15,307 bases of DNA, taken from assembly GCA_934373375.1 (NCBI GenBank), contig CAKROP010000012.1, positions 1 through 15,307 on the forward strand. Reading direction: 5' to 3'. The first letter of the stretch is position 1. Every line of letters starts with the position of its first letter. Below the pieces are notes generated by a model, which was given only the letters and a program-made list of their open reading frames with translations, ran no database searches and had not been told where the DNA came from. The DNA comes from an uncultured Anaerosacchariphilus sp. (GTDB lineage: Bacteria > Bacillota > Clostridia > Lachnospirales > Lachnospiraceae). A program made the translations under genes and the position numbers. Shown here in pieces: positions 1 through 7,809 of the stretch.

Positions 1-1693
1 GGGGAGCGGTCATGGTGTCCGGGGTCAGGTAAGCGACCGGAAGTACAGACGTATTTTCCGAGACTGCAGTGGTGCCATTTTCCCAGAGAACCCGGTAGCC
101 CGCAGGCACCTGGGACGGGCTGGTCTCCAGATAGCGGACGCCCATGAAGTTCAGCAGAAACGGGTTATTGGCGGCAAGGATGGCCAGCCGGTTGTTGATC
201 TGCACCGGGGTCTTCAGGTAGTCATAGTAAACCTTGGAGTACTCGTTACTGTAGACTGACGAATACATGGAGCTCTTGCTGCGGACTGACGAAGCGTCCC
301 GGTTACCATTGACTAACGGATGCGTCAGGGAATCGTAGCGGTACAGGGAGTCCGTATACAGGGTCAGCGCCGGTTTGTCGAGGGCGGCGTCCATATCAGC
401 CTGGGTGACAAATTCTTCCTTCGAAGCCGAGCGCAGGAAAAAGAGGCAGGGCATAATCAGAAGACAGAGGAACGCAAAGCGTGACAGCAGGTAGCGAAGC
501 CTGGAGCCCGGCACAGGCGCGACGCCCCCGGAAGCCTCCGCCCGCTCCTCGCTGACTGCCATAGCCAGCAGCACCACGGCCAGCAGAAAGAGAAAGTCTG
601 TCTGTACCAGTGTCCAGTAGCTCTTATGCAGATAGCGGAAAATGACTGCAAAGAGCAATGGGAACGGCCATAGCTGCCAGCGTTCCCGCCCATTTTTCAG
701 ATCCGACAGAATCAGCGCACAGTGGAGCAGCAAAAGCGGCAGAAAGGGCATCAGAATCTTCGCCCGGGCATAAAGGGTCGCGTTTAATAAATAGGAAATG
801 CCGCCCCAGAGGAACAGCAGAAGAAAAGTCAGGCTGATAGCCCGGTATTTTCGGATGGCGACGCCCAGTATTACCAGATACAGGACGATAAGGGTCACAC
901 CCAGCCCGTAGGAGCTGTAAAGCAGGGACTGGAAATCTTCAAAAAAGGTGGCCAGTCCCGCGTCGCCGGAGGTCGAAGCGCGCCGGTGTTCCAGAATGGA
1001 CAGGCCGGTGGGCAGAAGCAGGGCGAAGGCCATGAAGCCGCCCAGGGCGCAGGATACGAACCAGGGGCGGAAAAAATATTTACCGGACAGCCAGGCCCAG
1101 TACCAGCCGATGACCACGAAGCAGGCAGGTGCATAGTAGAAGCTGTGGAGACAGATGAGCAGCATCCACAGCGGCAGCAGGGCCGGCATCCGCCGGGGGC
1201 TCTTTTTTACCGCCAGCAGGGCCAGCAGCAGGAACGGCATGTAATTCACGAACATCAGCTGCCGGTGCGTATGGAAAAAACAGGAAGCCGTCAGAAAGAG
1301 GACGCTTCCCATAAAAGAGTCAAAGCCGGACAGGTTATGCCGCCGGAGCAGCAGATAAAAGAGCAGGACGCTTAAGAGATAGCCGCCCAGTGCATAGGCA
1401 ATGACGATTTTGTACATAGAAACTGCGGGCAGCAGGCATCCGATCAGGATGTCCGGCCTGAGATACCCGTAATAAGAAAACTGAAAGCCGTTGCTGCCGC
1501 CGCCCAGAGGCAGGTATGTGGGCAGAAGCGTATTCTGTTCCAGCATGGCGGTACGGATGGTCTCCGCCAGGGCTGTGTGCTGGCTCAGCCAGTCAGTGGT
1601 GGAGCCGTAAACGCAGCCTGCAGGGAGCGACAGACGTATAAGCAATGCAAAAAGACCGGTCAGAAGCACCGGATAAATCCATTTTCGAGTCAT
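1..1693 (-). CDS. YfhO-family multipass membrane glycosyltransferase (3' end cut by window edge)
   Basis: An open frame of 564 codons runs from ATG at 1693 off the left edge, with no stop. The start is supported by AAGGAG at 1700-1705. The protein starts with a membrane helix (about residues 6-25), then an outside loop with YGSTTDW (Asp34), where GT-C enzymes usually carry their catalytic acid, then many Leu/Phe/Tyr-rich membrane segments up to about residue 420, and a large extracellular part. Near residue 514 it has NFMGVRYLE followed by a GYRVLWENG and PVAYL stretch, the arrangement typical of YfhO proteins. YfhO members are usually around 850 residues, so about 300 are probably missing to the left. 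In Bacillus, YfhO acts with a CsbB-type enzyme to put a sugar from undecaprenyl phosphate on teichoic acid. Here it lies 37 nt behind a fucosyltransferase-like gene, probably in the same transcript. Family assignment is by recalled pattern; the sugar and acceptor are unknown. Confidence 0.8.
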   Translation of the reverse strand, partial: MTRKWIYPVLLTGLFALLIRLSLPAGCVYGSTTDWLSQHTALAETIRTAMLEQNTLLPTYLPLGGGSNGFQFSYYGYLRPDILIGCLLPAVSMYKIVIAYALGGYLLSVLLFYLLLRRHNLSGFDSFMGSVLFLTASCFFHTHRQLMFVNYMPFLLLALLAVKKSPRRMPALLPLWMLLICLHSFYYAPACFVVIGWYWAWLSGKYFFRPWFVSCALGGFMAFALLLPTGLSILEHRRASTSGDAGLATFFEDFQSLLYSSYGLGVTLIVLYLVILGVAIRKYRAISLTFLLLFLWGGISYLLNATLYARAKILMPFLPLLLLHCALILSDLKNGRERWQLWPFPLLFAVIFRYLHKSYWTLVQTDFLFLLAVVLLAMAVSEERAEASGGVAPVPGSRLRYLLSRFAFLCLLIMPCLFFLRSASKEEFVTQADMDAALDKPALTLYTDSLYRYDSLTHPLVNGNRDASSVRSKSSMYSSVYSNEYSKVYYDYLKTPVQINNRLAILAANNPFLLNFMGVRYLETSPSQVPAGYRVLWENGTTAVSENTSVLPVAYLTPDTMTAP

Positions 1694-1730
1694 AAAATCT
1701 CCTTAGATGTCGGGTGATACAGGTCGCGGG

Positions 1731-2516
1731 CTACTCGCCTGCGATGATTTTTTCAATGCCATGCATATCCGCAGCTGTGTCCGTAAAGGAGCTCCAGTAG
1801 CTGCCGATGATCTTGTCGCTGGCGGCCAGGCAATAGAGATCCAGAAGTGCGTCGTGCATGCCGGCCACGGAATTGCGGTCGATGGTTCGGGACTGATTGC
1901 TGATGATTTTTCCGGGGAAACGGCTGCGGAGCAGATCTTCCTCGTTCTGGTCGTCGGTGGCCAGGAAGAATCGGGTTTCCGGGTGTGCAGCCAGCTCCTT
2001 CTCCATCTCGGCAATAAACTGTTCCGTGGTGCTCTTTCCCATGGAAACGGCGTTGTCGGTACGGCGGATATGGACGCCCACGCAGCGGGGCGCGAAGTCC
2101 TTCGTAAATGCGTCTACACGCTTCAGAAGGGCGTCGGTGGGCACAAAGAGGGAATAATCCTTTGTCGGATCAAAGCGCTCGCAGGTGAAGATGTAGACCC
2201 GCTTTTTCAGTGCCTGATAAAAGTCGTCGTTCAGGCGGTCATTTGTCTTGTTATTGCGGATATCGTCGTCGCCGAAGCGCTGGCCTGCGGAAAGCTGGTA
2301 ATAGAGCTTTCTGGGGTCCTTCAGGGAATGGATGTTGATGAGTGTGATATCCGGCTCAAGGATTGGCTGAAACAGATCCTCAAAGGCGGCATTCAGCTCC
2401 GGATTCAGATACCAGAGAATGACAAGTTTTTCCTTTCTGCGCTTCGCAAGCTTCATTGCGGAATTAATCACGCGCATCCTATTGCATAAACCGCCGGAAG
2501 GTTGTATTATTAACAT
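1731..2516 (-). CDS. fucosyltransferase-like protein (NodZ / O-FucT type fold)
   Basis: The 261-residue protein starts MLIIQPSGGLCNRMRVI and carries two marks of the GDP-fucose transferase superfamily that includes NodZ, FUT8 and protein O-fucosyltransferases: an N-terminal GGLCNR loop (residues 8-13) and HIRRTD (149-154), whose arginines bind the GDP-fucose diphosphate in known members. A C-terminal GSYWSSFTDTAA stretch fits the same family. There is no signal peptide or membrane helix, so it should act in the cytoplasm. The frame is open up to 2639, but I choose ATG 2516: the GGLCNR motif then sits at the N-terminus as usual, and the probable promoter (2613-2641) gives a transcript beginning near 2606, after the upstream ATG. 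The ribosome site is only moderate (CAGGG). It is divergent from fkp, whose product is GDP-fucose, which supports a fucose-transfer role. It could use another GDP-sugar. Confidence 0.72.
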   Translation of the reverse strand: MLIIQPSGGLCNRMRVINSAMKLAKRRKEKLVILWYLNPELNAAFEDLFQPILEPDITLINIHSLKDPRKLYYQLSAGQRFGDDDIRNNKTNDRLNDDFYQALKKRVYIFTCERFDPTKDYSLFVPTDALLKRVDAFTKDFAPRCVGVHIRRTDNAVSMGKSTTEQFIAEMEKELAAHPETRFFLATDDQNEEDLLRSRFPGKIISNQSRTIDRNSVAGMHDALLDLYCLAASDKIIGSYWSSFTDTAADMHGIEKIIAGE

Positions 2517-2567
2517 AGTATACCCTGCCGTAGCTGCGGACAGGTCATGCGACAAAAGCAGCCACGG

Positions 2568-2597
2568 TTGCCTTTCATTCTTATTGATAAATAGTAT
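2568..2597 (+). promoter_or_regulatory. possible promoter for fkp and downstream operon
   Basis: TTGCCT (2568-2573), an 18-nt spacer and TAGTAT (2592-2597) form a weak sigma-A like pair on the plus strand. An alternative -10 is TATTAT at 2612-2617, which overlaps the minus-strand -10 almost exactly but has no good -35. Either would put the fkp start point within the minus-strand promoter region. Confidence 0.22.
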
Positions 2598-2612
2598 AGA
2601 AGTAACGCGGTT

Positions 2613-2641
2613 ATTATAGCATTCCGGCGTAACACACACAA
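2613..2641 (-). promoter_or_regulatory. sigma-A type promoter for the minus-strand pair
   Basis: Reading the minus strand, TTGTGT (2636-2641) is followed by a 17-nt spacer and a perfect TATAAT (2613-2618). The spacer ends in TGC, giving an extended -10. The start of transcription would be near 2606, leaving a leader of about 90 nt before the ATG at 2516. The -35 box touches the fkp ribosome binding site (2641-2646). Confidence 0.55.
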
Positions 2642-2651
2642 GGGAGAACTT

Positions 2652-5600
2652 ATGAAACCACAGAAAATTAAGAATCTGTTTTTACGACAGAGCTATCAGG
2701 ACGCCTGGGAGGAATACGAAAAATCTCTGACCAGGAAATATTTTATTCACTGGGACTATGTGATTTTGACTGCCTCCAATGAGGAGCAGGCGGACGCTTA
2801 CCAGGCACAGATTGACGCCAGACTGGAAGCGGGAAGACTGCCGAAGGAGACCATCTACCGGGTGCTGCCCGATCCGGACGGCAAGCGGGTAGGCAGCGGC
2901 GGAGCCACCTTCCATGTGATGAAATATTTAAGCGAGCAGGGCGAGGGCGCGGACGTTTTCCGGGGAAAACGAATCCTGGTGATTCATTCCGGCGGTGATT
3001 CCAAGCGGGTGCCCCAGTATTCGGCCTGTGGAAAATTATTTTCACCGGTACCCAGGGAACTGCCGGATGGACGGCGTTCCACCCTGTTTGACGAATTTAT
3101 GATCGGAATGGCGGGTATGCCGTCCCGGTTCCGAGAGGGCATGCTGGTGCTCTCCGGTGATGTGCTGCTTTTATTTAACCCGCTGCAGATTGATTTTACG
3201 TTCCACGGAGCAGCGGCCATTTCCATCAAGGAGGATGTGGAGACCGGCAAGGATCACGGCGTATTCTTAGGCGACGAGAGCGGTTATGTGGCCAACTTCC
3301 TGCACAAGCAGAGCGAGGAGCATCTGCGGGAGCTTGGCGCGGTGAACAGTCAGAATGCGGTGGATCTGGATACCGGAGCCATTATGCTGGACTGCGATCT
3401 TCTGGAAAGCCTGTTCTCCCTGATTGGCGAAAACGGAAAAATCGTTCCGGAGAAATATGACCGCTTTGTCAATGAGCGGGCGCGCATCAGCTTTTATGGG
3501 GATTTTCTGTACCCGTTGGCGTCCCGATCCACTTTTGAGCAATTTTTAAAAGAGAAGCCGGAGGGTGAATTCTGCCAGGAGCTTTTAGCCTGCAGGAAAG
3601 AAATTTGGGAGGCCCTGCATCCCTATTCCCTGAAGCTTTTGTGCCTGTCTCCGGCTCAGTTTATCCATTTTGGAACGACCCATGAGCTGCTGAAGCTGGT
3701 GACGGAGGACATCGACAATTATGAGTTCCTGGACTGGAAGCGGCAGGTTCTGGGCGTGGAGGAGTCGGAGGACGCCAACGCCTGCAGCAACAGCTATATC
3801 GAGAGAAATACGAAGATTGCGGAATCTTCCTATATAGAAGACAGTTATATCTACGACGGCAGCGAGGTGGGAGAAGCCTGTGTGATTTCTGCGGTGACCC
3901 TGCGGGGGGAGAAGATCCCGGCAAATACGGTACTGCATGGATTAAAGCAGAAGGACGGCTGCTTTGTGGTGCGCGTCTATGGCGTGCAGGATAACCCGAA
4001 GGTGACGCTGGAGGACGGCGGAGCCTTCCTGAACGGTACCTTGCCGGAGCTTCTGATAAATGCGGGCATGCAGCCGGAAGATCTCTGGGAAAATGCGGAA
4101 GGTACTCATTACCTCTGGACCGCGAAGCTTTATCCGGTGTGTGAAACTATCGAGGAAGCTGTGGCGGCAGCCATGAGAATTCTGGCTATTGCGGATGGCA
4201 CAGCGGACGCGGCGGCGCTTATCTGGTATCGCAGCCAGAAACGTCTGAGCCTGCAGGAGAGCTTTGAGCAGGCTGACGTAAAGGAAATTACCGCATGGCA
4301 GGCGAAGCTTGGTACAAGAGTGAGAATTGCCAGATTTTTACTGATGCTGGAGGAGCGCAAAAGCATCGAAGAAACCAGAACGGTTTTTGGTGAGCAGGGT
4401 GTGACGGCTTCCCAGGTGGAGAAGCTGCGCGACATTGCGGAGCAGTCGGACTTCAGTATCCGCATGCGTATTTACTATTATTTATCGAAAATGACGACCG
4501 GTCAGGTCAGCGAGGATCTGGAAAATCAGTGTTTCCGCTACCTCTGCGACAGCTTATATGAGGCCAGCATCGGCAAGACCCCGGAGGAGGAGCCGTACCA
4601 CATCACAAAGGATGAAGTGAAGGTGGAGCTGCCCATCCGTGTGAATTTCGGCGGAGGCTGGTCCGATACGCCGCCTTACTGCAACGAGCATGGCGGCACA
4701 GTGCTCAATGCGGCGGCGAAGCTGAACGGCATTCTGCCGGTGATTGTGACCGTGAAAAAGATAGACAAGCCCTGTATTGCGCTGGCAAGTACCGATTCAG
4801 GGGCTTACGACGAATTTACGGATGTGAAGGCATTGCAGAGCTGCCGGGATCCCTTTGATACCTATGCCCTTCACAAGGCTGCGCTTCTGGCCTGCGGCAT
4901 CGTGCCCCTGAACCGGGAGACAACGCTTAAGGAGCTTCTTGGTAAGCTTGGCGGCGGCCTGTACCTGTCCACAGCGGTTATGGGAATTCCCAGAGGTTCC
5001 GGTCTTGGCACCAGCAGTATCCTGGCGGGCGCCTGTGTGAAAGCTATTTTCGAATACATCGGGAAAAAAGTGACTGAAAATGAATTATATACCCATGTGC
5101 TCTGCATGGAGCAGCTCATGAGCACCGGCGGCGGCTGGCAGGATCAGGTGGGCGGCCTGACGGACGGTATCAAGCTGGTCAGCACCAAGCCGGGCCTGAT
5201 GCAGAATATCGAAGTACAGCACCTGAACATCCCGGAGGAAGCGCTGCAGGAGCTGAAAGACCGCTTTGTGCTGATTTACACGGGACAGCGCAGACTGGCG
5301 CGGAATCTGCTGCGGGAGGTAGTCGGCGGCTACATCGGTTCCAATCCGAACTCACTGGAAGTACTCTACGAGATCCAGCAGGTGGCAGTCCTGATGAAAT
5401 TTGAGCTGGAAAAGGGTAATATCGACGGCTTCGCGGAGCTGCTTGACAGGCACTGGGAGCTGTCCCGGCGGCTGGACGGCGGCAGCACCAACACCTGTAT
5501 CGACCAGATTTTCCTAAGCTGCGAGGACCTGCTGGCGGCCCGGATGATCTGTGGCGCGGGAGGCGGTGGATTTTTGCAGGCGATTCTGAAAAAGGGCTGC

Positions 5601-5684
5601 ACGAAGGAGCAGCTGCGTGAACGGATTCGCAGCGTATTCCAGGACAGCGGCGTGGACGTATGGGATTGTGAGCTTACATCGTAG
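2652..5684 (+). CDS. fkp: bifunctional L-fucokinase / GDP-L-fucose pyrophosphorylase
   Basis: This 1010-residue cytoplasmic enzyme should phosphorylate L-fucose with ATP and then join fucose-1-phosphate to GTP to give GDP-L-fucose (salvage pathway). The N-terminal half is the pyrophosphorylase: GSGGAT at residues 81-86 as nucleotide loop, and HSGGDSKRVPQYSACGK from residue 112, which matches the GG-S-R-P-Y-SGK signature of Bacteroides Fkp. Around residues 375-430, repeated short NSYIE and SYIYD units suggest a left-handed beta-helix. The C-terminal part is a GHMP kinase: FGGGWSDTPP at 666-675, the ATP loop PRGSGLGTSS at 780-789, and GAGGGGF at 968-974. Length is close to the roughly 950 residues of the Bacteroides enzyme, so both halves look whole. 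AGGGAG at 2641-2646 supports the start. It faces a fucosyltransferase-like gene and leads the plus-strand glycan genes. The main doubt is sugar specificity; a related sugar such as D-arabinose is possible. Confidence 0.9.
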   Translation: MKPQKIKNLFLRQSYQDAWEEYEKSLTRKYFIHWDYVILTASNEEQADAYQAQIDARLEAGRLPKETIYRVLPDPDGKRVGSGGATFHVMKYLSEQGEGADVFRGKRILVIHSGGDSKRVPQYSACGKLFSPVPRELPDGRRSTLFDEFMIGMAGMPSRFREGMLVLSGDVLLLFNPLQIDFTFHGAAAISIKEDVETGKDHGVFLGDESGYVANFLHKQSEEHLRELGAVNSQNAVDLDTGAIMLDCDLLESLFSLIGENGKIVPEKYDRFVNERARISFYGDFLYPLASRSTFEQFLKEKPEGEFCQELLACRKEIWEALHPYSLKLLCLSPAQFIHFGTTHELLKLVTEDIDNYEFLDWKRQVLGVEESEDANACSNSYIERNTKIAESSYIEDSYIYDGSEVGEACVISAVTLRGEKIPANTVLHGLKQKDGCFVVRVYGVQDNPKVTLEDGGAFLNGTLPELLINAGMQPEDLWENAEGTHYLWTAKLYPVCETIEEAVAAAMRILAIADGTADAAALIWYRSQKRLSLQESFEQADVKEITAWQAKLGTRVRIARFLLMLEERKSIEETRTVFGEQGVTASQVEKLRDIAEQSDFSIRMRIYYYLSKMTTGQVSEDLENQCFRYLCDSLYEASIGKTPEEEPYHITKDEVKVELPIRVNFGGGWSDTPPYCNEHGGTVLNAAAKLNGILPVIVTVKKIDKPCIALASTDSGAYDEFTDVKALQSCRDPFDTYALHKAALLACGIVPLNRETTLKELLGKLGGGLYLSTAVMGIPRGSGLGTSSILAGACVKAIFEYIGKKVTENELYTHVLCMEQLMSTGGGWQDQVGGLTDGIKLVSTKPGLMQNIEVQHLNIPEEALQELKDRFVLIYTGQRRLARNLLREVVGGYIGSNPNSLEVLYEIQQVAVLMKFELEKGNIDGFAELLDRHWELSRRLDGGSTNTCIDQIFLSCEDLLAARMICGAGGGGFLQAILKKGCTKEQLRERIRSVFQDSGVDVWDCELTS

Positions 5685-5690
5685 CAATGA

Positions 5691-5808
5691 GCAGTGCCAA
5701 AACAGATAGAGACAAATCGGCTGTTTACAGACGAATTTGACTATAGCTGTTTTGATAGGGCGAAGCCCGTGAGCGAGATGGAGCGAAGCGGAATCGAGCG
5801 TGCACTGC
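5691..5808 (+). repeat. structured intercistronic repeat, copy 1
   Basis: It begins 6 nt after the fkp stop and ends 28 nt before the next start. Outer stem: GCAGTGC (5691-5697) pairs with GCACTGC (5802-5808). A long hairpin follows: CAAAACAG (5698-5705) with CTGTTTTG (5747-5754), ATAG (5706-5709) with CTAT (5741-5744), CAAAT (5713-5717) with ATTTG (5735-5739), and CTGT/ACAG at the tip. Then comes GGGC-GAA-GCCC (5758-5768), and a purine-rich hairpin at 5773-5799: arms GC, GA, GAT, GGA, GC closed over a GAA loop (5785-5787). Positions 5754-5799 match copy 2 at 41 of 46 bases. It could act as RNA or as single-stranded DNA. It has no T-run after either GC-rich hairpin, so it is not an ordinary terminator. 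I do not recognise the family. Confidence 0.75.
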
Positions 5809-5836
5809 GGGGTAGTGAAAGAACAAGGAGACTGTT

Positions 5837-7042
5837 TTGAAAGTATTGCAAATCAACACCATCTGCGGCAGCGGAAGCGTGGGGCGCATCACGGTGGATA
5901 TCGTACATGCCCTGGAGGCCCGGGGGGATGAGGGAATGGTGGCCTTTGGCCGCCGGACCGCGCCGGAGGGCGTACCGACCTATAAGTTTGGCACGAACCT
6001 GGACATGGGCTTTCATGTGCTTTGCACCTTTTTCAAAGGTGAGCACGGCTTCGCTTCGAAAAAGCAGACGGGCAGACTGATAGAGAAGATAAAGGAATAC
6101 GACCCGGATATCATTCATCTGCACAATATCCATGGTTTTTATCTGGATGTGGAGCAGCTGTTCCGGTATTTGAAGCCGGCCGGAAAGCCGGTGGTCTGGA
6201 CCCTGCACGACTGCTGGAGCTTCACAGGGCACTGCGCCCACTTCGATTATATCGGCTGTATGAAATGGAAGACGGGCTGCGGAAATTGTCCTCAGTATCG
6301 GAGCGTATACCCTTACGCGCTATTTAAGGAGAATACCGCGTCGAATTATCGGCGGAAAAAGGCAGCATTTACCGGAGTGCCTTCCCTGACGGTGGTGACG
6401 CCGTCCCGGTGGCTGGCAGGCTACGCGCGTCAGTCCTATCTGGGCGGGTATCCGGTGGAGGTGATACCGAACGGCATTGCCTTAGATAAGTTCCATCCGG
6501 TGGACAACGGGCTGCGGGAGCGCCTGGGCTTTACGGGCAAATACATTCTGCTGGGCGTGGCCAGCATGTGGGAGGAGCGAAAGGGATACGCTTACTTTGA
6601 GCAGCTGGCGGATCGGCTTTCCGACGACTATCAGATTATTTTAATCGGTTTATCGAAGCAGAAAATGAAGAAGCTGCACCCGAAGATCCACGGCGTCATG
6701 CGGACCAACAGCATGGAGGAGCTGGCCGAGTATTATTCCATGGCGGATGCCTATGTGAATACGACCCTGGAGGATACATTCCCCACCACCAATCTGGAGG
6801 CCCTGGCCTGCGGAACCCCGGTGATTACCTTTGCCACGGGCGGCAGTGTGGAATCCGTAGATGAGACCTGCGGCAAAGTGGTGCCCAAGGGCGATATCGA
6901 TGCGCTGGAGGTGGCTGTCAAAGCCATGCGCGGCGAGCCGGATAAGCGGACGGCCTGTCTTGCAAAAGCGTCTCATTATGATAAGAACGAGCGGTTTCAG
7001 GATTATATGAAGCTGTACGCGAAGCTATTATACGAGGAGTAA
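5837..7042 (+). CDS. glycosyltransferase family 4 (GT-B fold)
   Basis: This 401-residue retaining glycosyltransferase has a Rossmann-type N-terminal acceptor domain starting MKVLQINTICGSGSVGR and a C-terminal donor domain starting near residue 225. In the donor domain, EDTFPTTNLEALACGTPV (from residue 312) is the nucleotide-sugar binding region. A cysteine cluster, Cys126, 133, 141, 148 and 151 within the HDCWSF to GCGNCP stretch, is common in the WcaC/WcaL-like subgroup of GT4 and may bind a metal or form disulfides. Translation begins at TTG (5837), with AAGGAG at 5825-5830 six bases upstream; no ATG is better placed. There are no membrane helices, so it should act at the inner membrane face on a lipid-linked glycan. 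Donor sugar cannot be told. It is preceded by structured repeat copy 1 and followed after 4 nt by a GT2 gene, so the two are surely co-translated. Confidence 0.88.
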   Translation: MKVLQINTICGSGSVGRITVDIVHALEARGDEGMVAFGRRTAPEGVPTYKFGTNLDMGFHVLCTFFKGEHGFASKKQTGRLIEKIKEYDPDIIHLHNIHGFYLDVEQLFRYLKPAGKPVVWTLHDCWSFTGHCAHFDYIGCMKWKTGCGNCPQYRSVYPYALFKENTASNYRRKKAAFTGVPSLTVVTPSRWLAGYARQSYLGGYPVEVIPNGIALDKFHPVDNGLRERLGFTGKYILLGVASMWEERKGYAYFEQLADRLSDDYQIILIGLSKQKMKKLHPKIHGVMRTNSMEELAEYYSMADAYVNTTLEDTFPTTNLEALACGTPVITFATGGSVESVDETCGKVVPKGDIDALEVAVKAMRGEPDKRTACLAKASHYDKNERFQDYMKLYAKLLYEE

Positions 7043-7046
7043 AATT

Positions 7047-7793
7047 ATGGAAAATCCAAAGGTTTCGATCATTACGACGACCTATAATGATAAAGAGAAT
7101 CTGAAGAAAATCATTGCCCAGGTGAAGAAGCAGGATTATGACAATATTGAGTATGTCATCGTGGACGGCGGTTCCACCGATGGCACCCGGGAGGTCATTG
7201 CGGAGGCTGAGGCATATTTCGGCGATCGGCTGAAATGGATTTCCGAGAAGGACAAGGGAATCTATGACGCCATCAACAAGGGAATCCGGCTGTCCACCGG
7301 CGACATCTTAGGCTGCTGCTTCGACCAATATGCAGGTCCGGACGTCATCAGTAAGATGGTGGCCATCATGGAAAAGGAGGGCACGGACGGCGTACACGGC
7401 GACCTCTATTATATGGAGGGCGACAAGGTGGTGCGCTATTGGCACCAGGGCCAGGGCAATATCCGCTGCGGCTGGATGCCCGGTCATCCGACCCTGTATC
7501 TGAAGAAAAGCGTGTATGACAAATACGGTCTTTATAAGACCGATTACCGGATTTCCGCGGATTATGAGTTTATGATCCGGATTCTGAAGGATAAGAAAGT
7601 GAAATTATCTTACTTGCCGGAGGTGCTGATTTACATGTCCCACGGCGGCACCAGCACAAACAGTCTGGGAGCGTATCTGGCCGGAATGAAAGAGGGGCAT
7701 CGGGCGCTTCGCGAGAATGGCGTGCGGTTCGCGTGGTTCACGGATTTGTGCAGAACACTTCGTGTACTTGCACAGTTTATAAAAAAGATGTAA
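7047..7793 (+). CDS. glycosyltransferase family 2 (GT-A fold, WcaE-like)
   Basis: The 248-residue protein opens with VSIITTTYND and VDGGSTDGT (residues 39-48), the nucleotide-sugar binding start of GT2 enzymes, followed by EKDKGIYDAINKG, WMPGHPTLY (143-151) and ISADYEFMIRIL, all typical of the inverting WcaE-like subgroup that adds sugars to lipid-linked repeat units. Oddly, the usual N-(S/A)-D-D metal-binding motif in the middle is replaced by GCCFDQY (89-95). It may bind metal through Asp93 only, or be altered in activity. No membrane segments; cytoplasmic. It starts 4 nt after the GT4 gene, whose last codons supply the ribosome site (GAGGAG). Its stop overlaps a possible promoter. Confidence 0.87.
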   Translation: MENPKVSIITTTYNDKENLKKIIAQVKKQDYDNIEYVIVDGGSTDGTREVIAEAEAYFGDRLKWISEKDKGIYDAINKGIRLSTGDILGCCFDQYAGPDVISKMVAIMEKEGTDGVHGDLYYMEGDKVVRYWHQGQGNIRCGWMPGHPTLYLKKSVYDKYGLYKTDYRISADYEFMIRILKDKKVKLSYLPEVLIYMSHGGTSTNSLGAYLAGMKEGHRALRENGVRFAWFTDLCRTLRVLAQFIKKM

Positions 7794-7796
7794 AAT
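7768..7796 (+). promoter_or_regulatory. possible internal promoter before repeat copy 2
   Basis: TTGCAC (7768-7773), a 17-nt spacer and TAAAAT (7791-7796) sit over the end and stop codon of the GT2 gene. The -10 is five of six to consensus, but the -35 only three of six. Transcription would start near 7803, just before the first base of repeat copy 2. No similar pair precedes copy 1. Confidence 0.25.
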
Positions 7797-7809
7797 GTGA
7801 CATACACTA

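Noticed and set aside
1707..2489. 260-codon plus-strand open frame opposite the fucosyltransferase-like gene.
   Set aside because: The minus-strand frame carries GGLCNR and HIRRTD motifs and a promoter; the plus-strand translation shows no recognisable domain.
2517..2639. A 41-residue N-terminal extension of the fucosyltransferase-like protein, starting at 2639.
   Set aside because: The extension shows no family similarity, its ATG lies inside the -35 box of the probable promoter, and the family motif starts naturally after ATG 2516.
5758..5799. Rho-independent terminator after fkp (and the equivalent at 7886-7927).
   Set aside because: GC-rich hairpins are present, but none is followed by a run of T, and the genes downstream are closely spaced and on the same strand.
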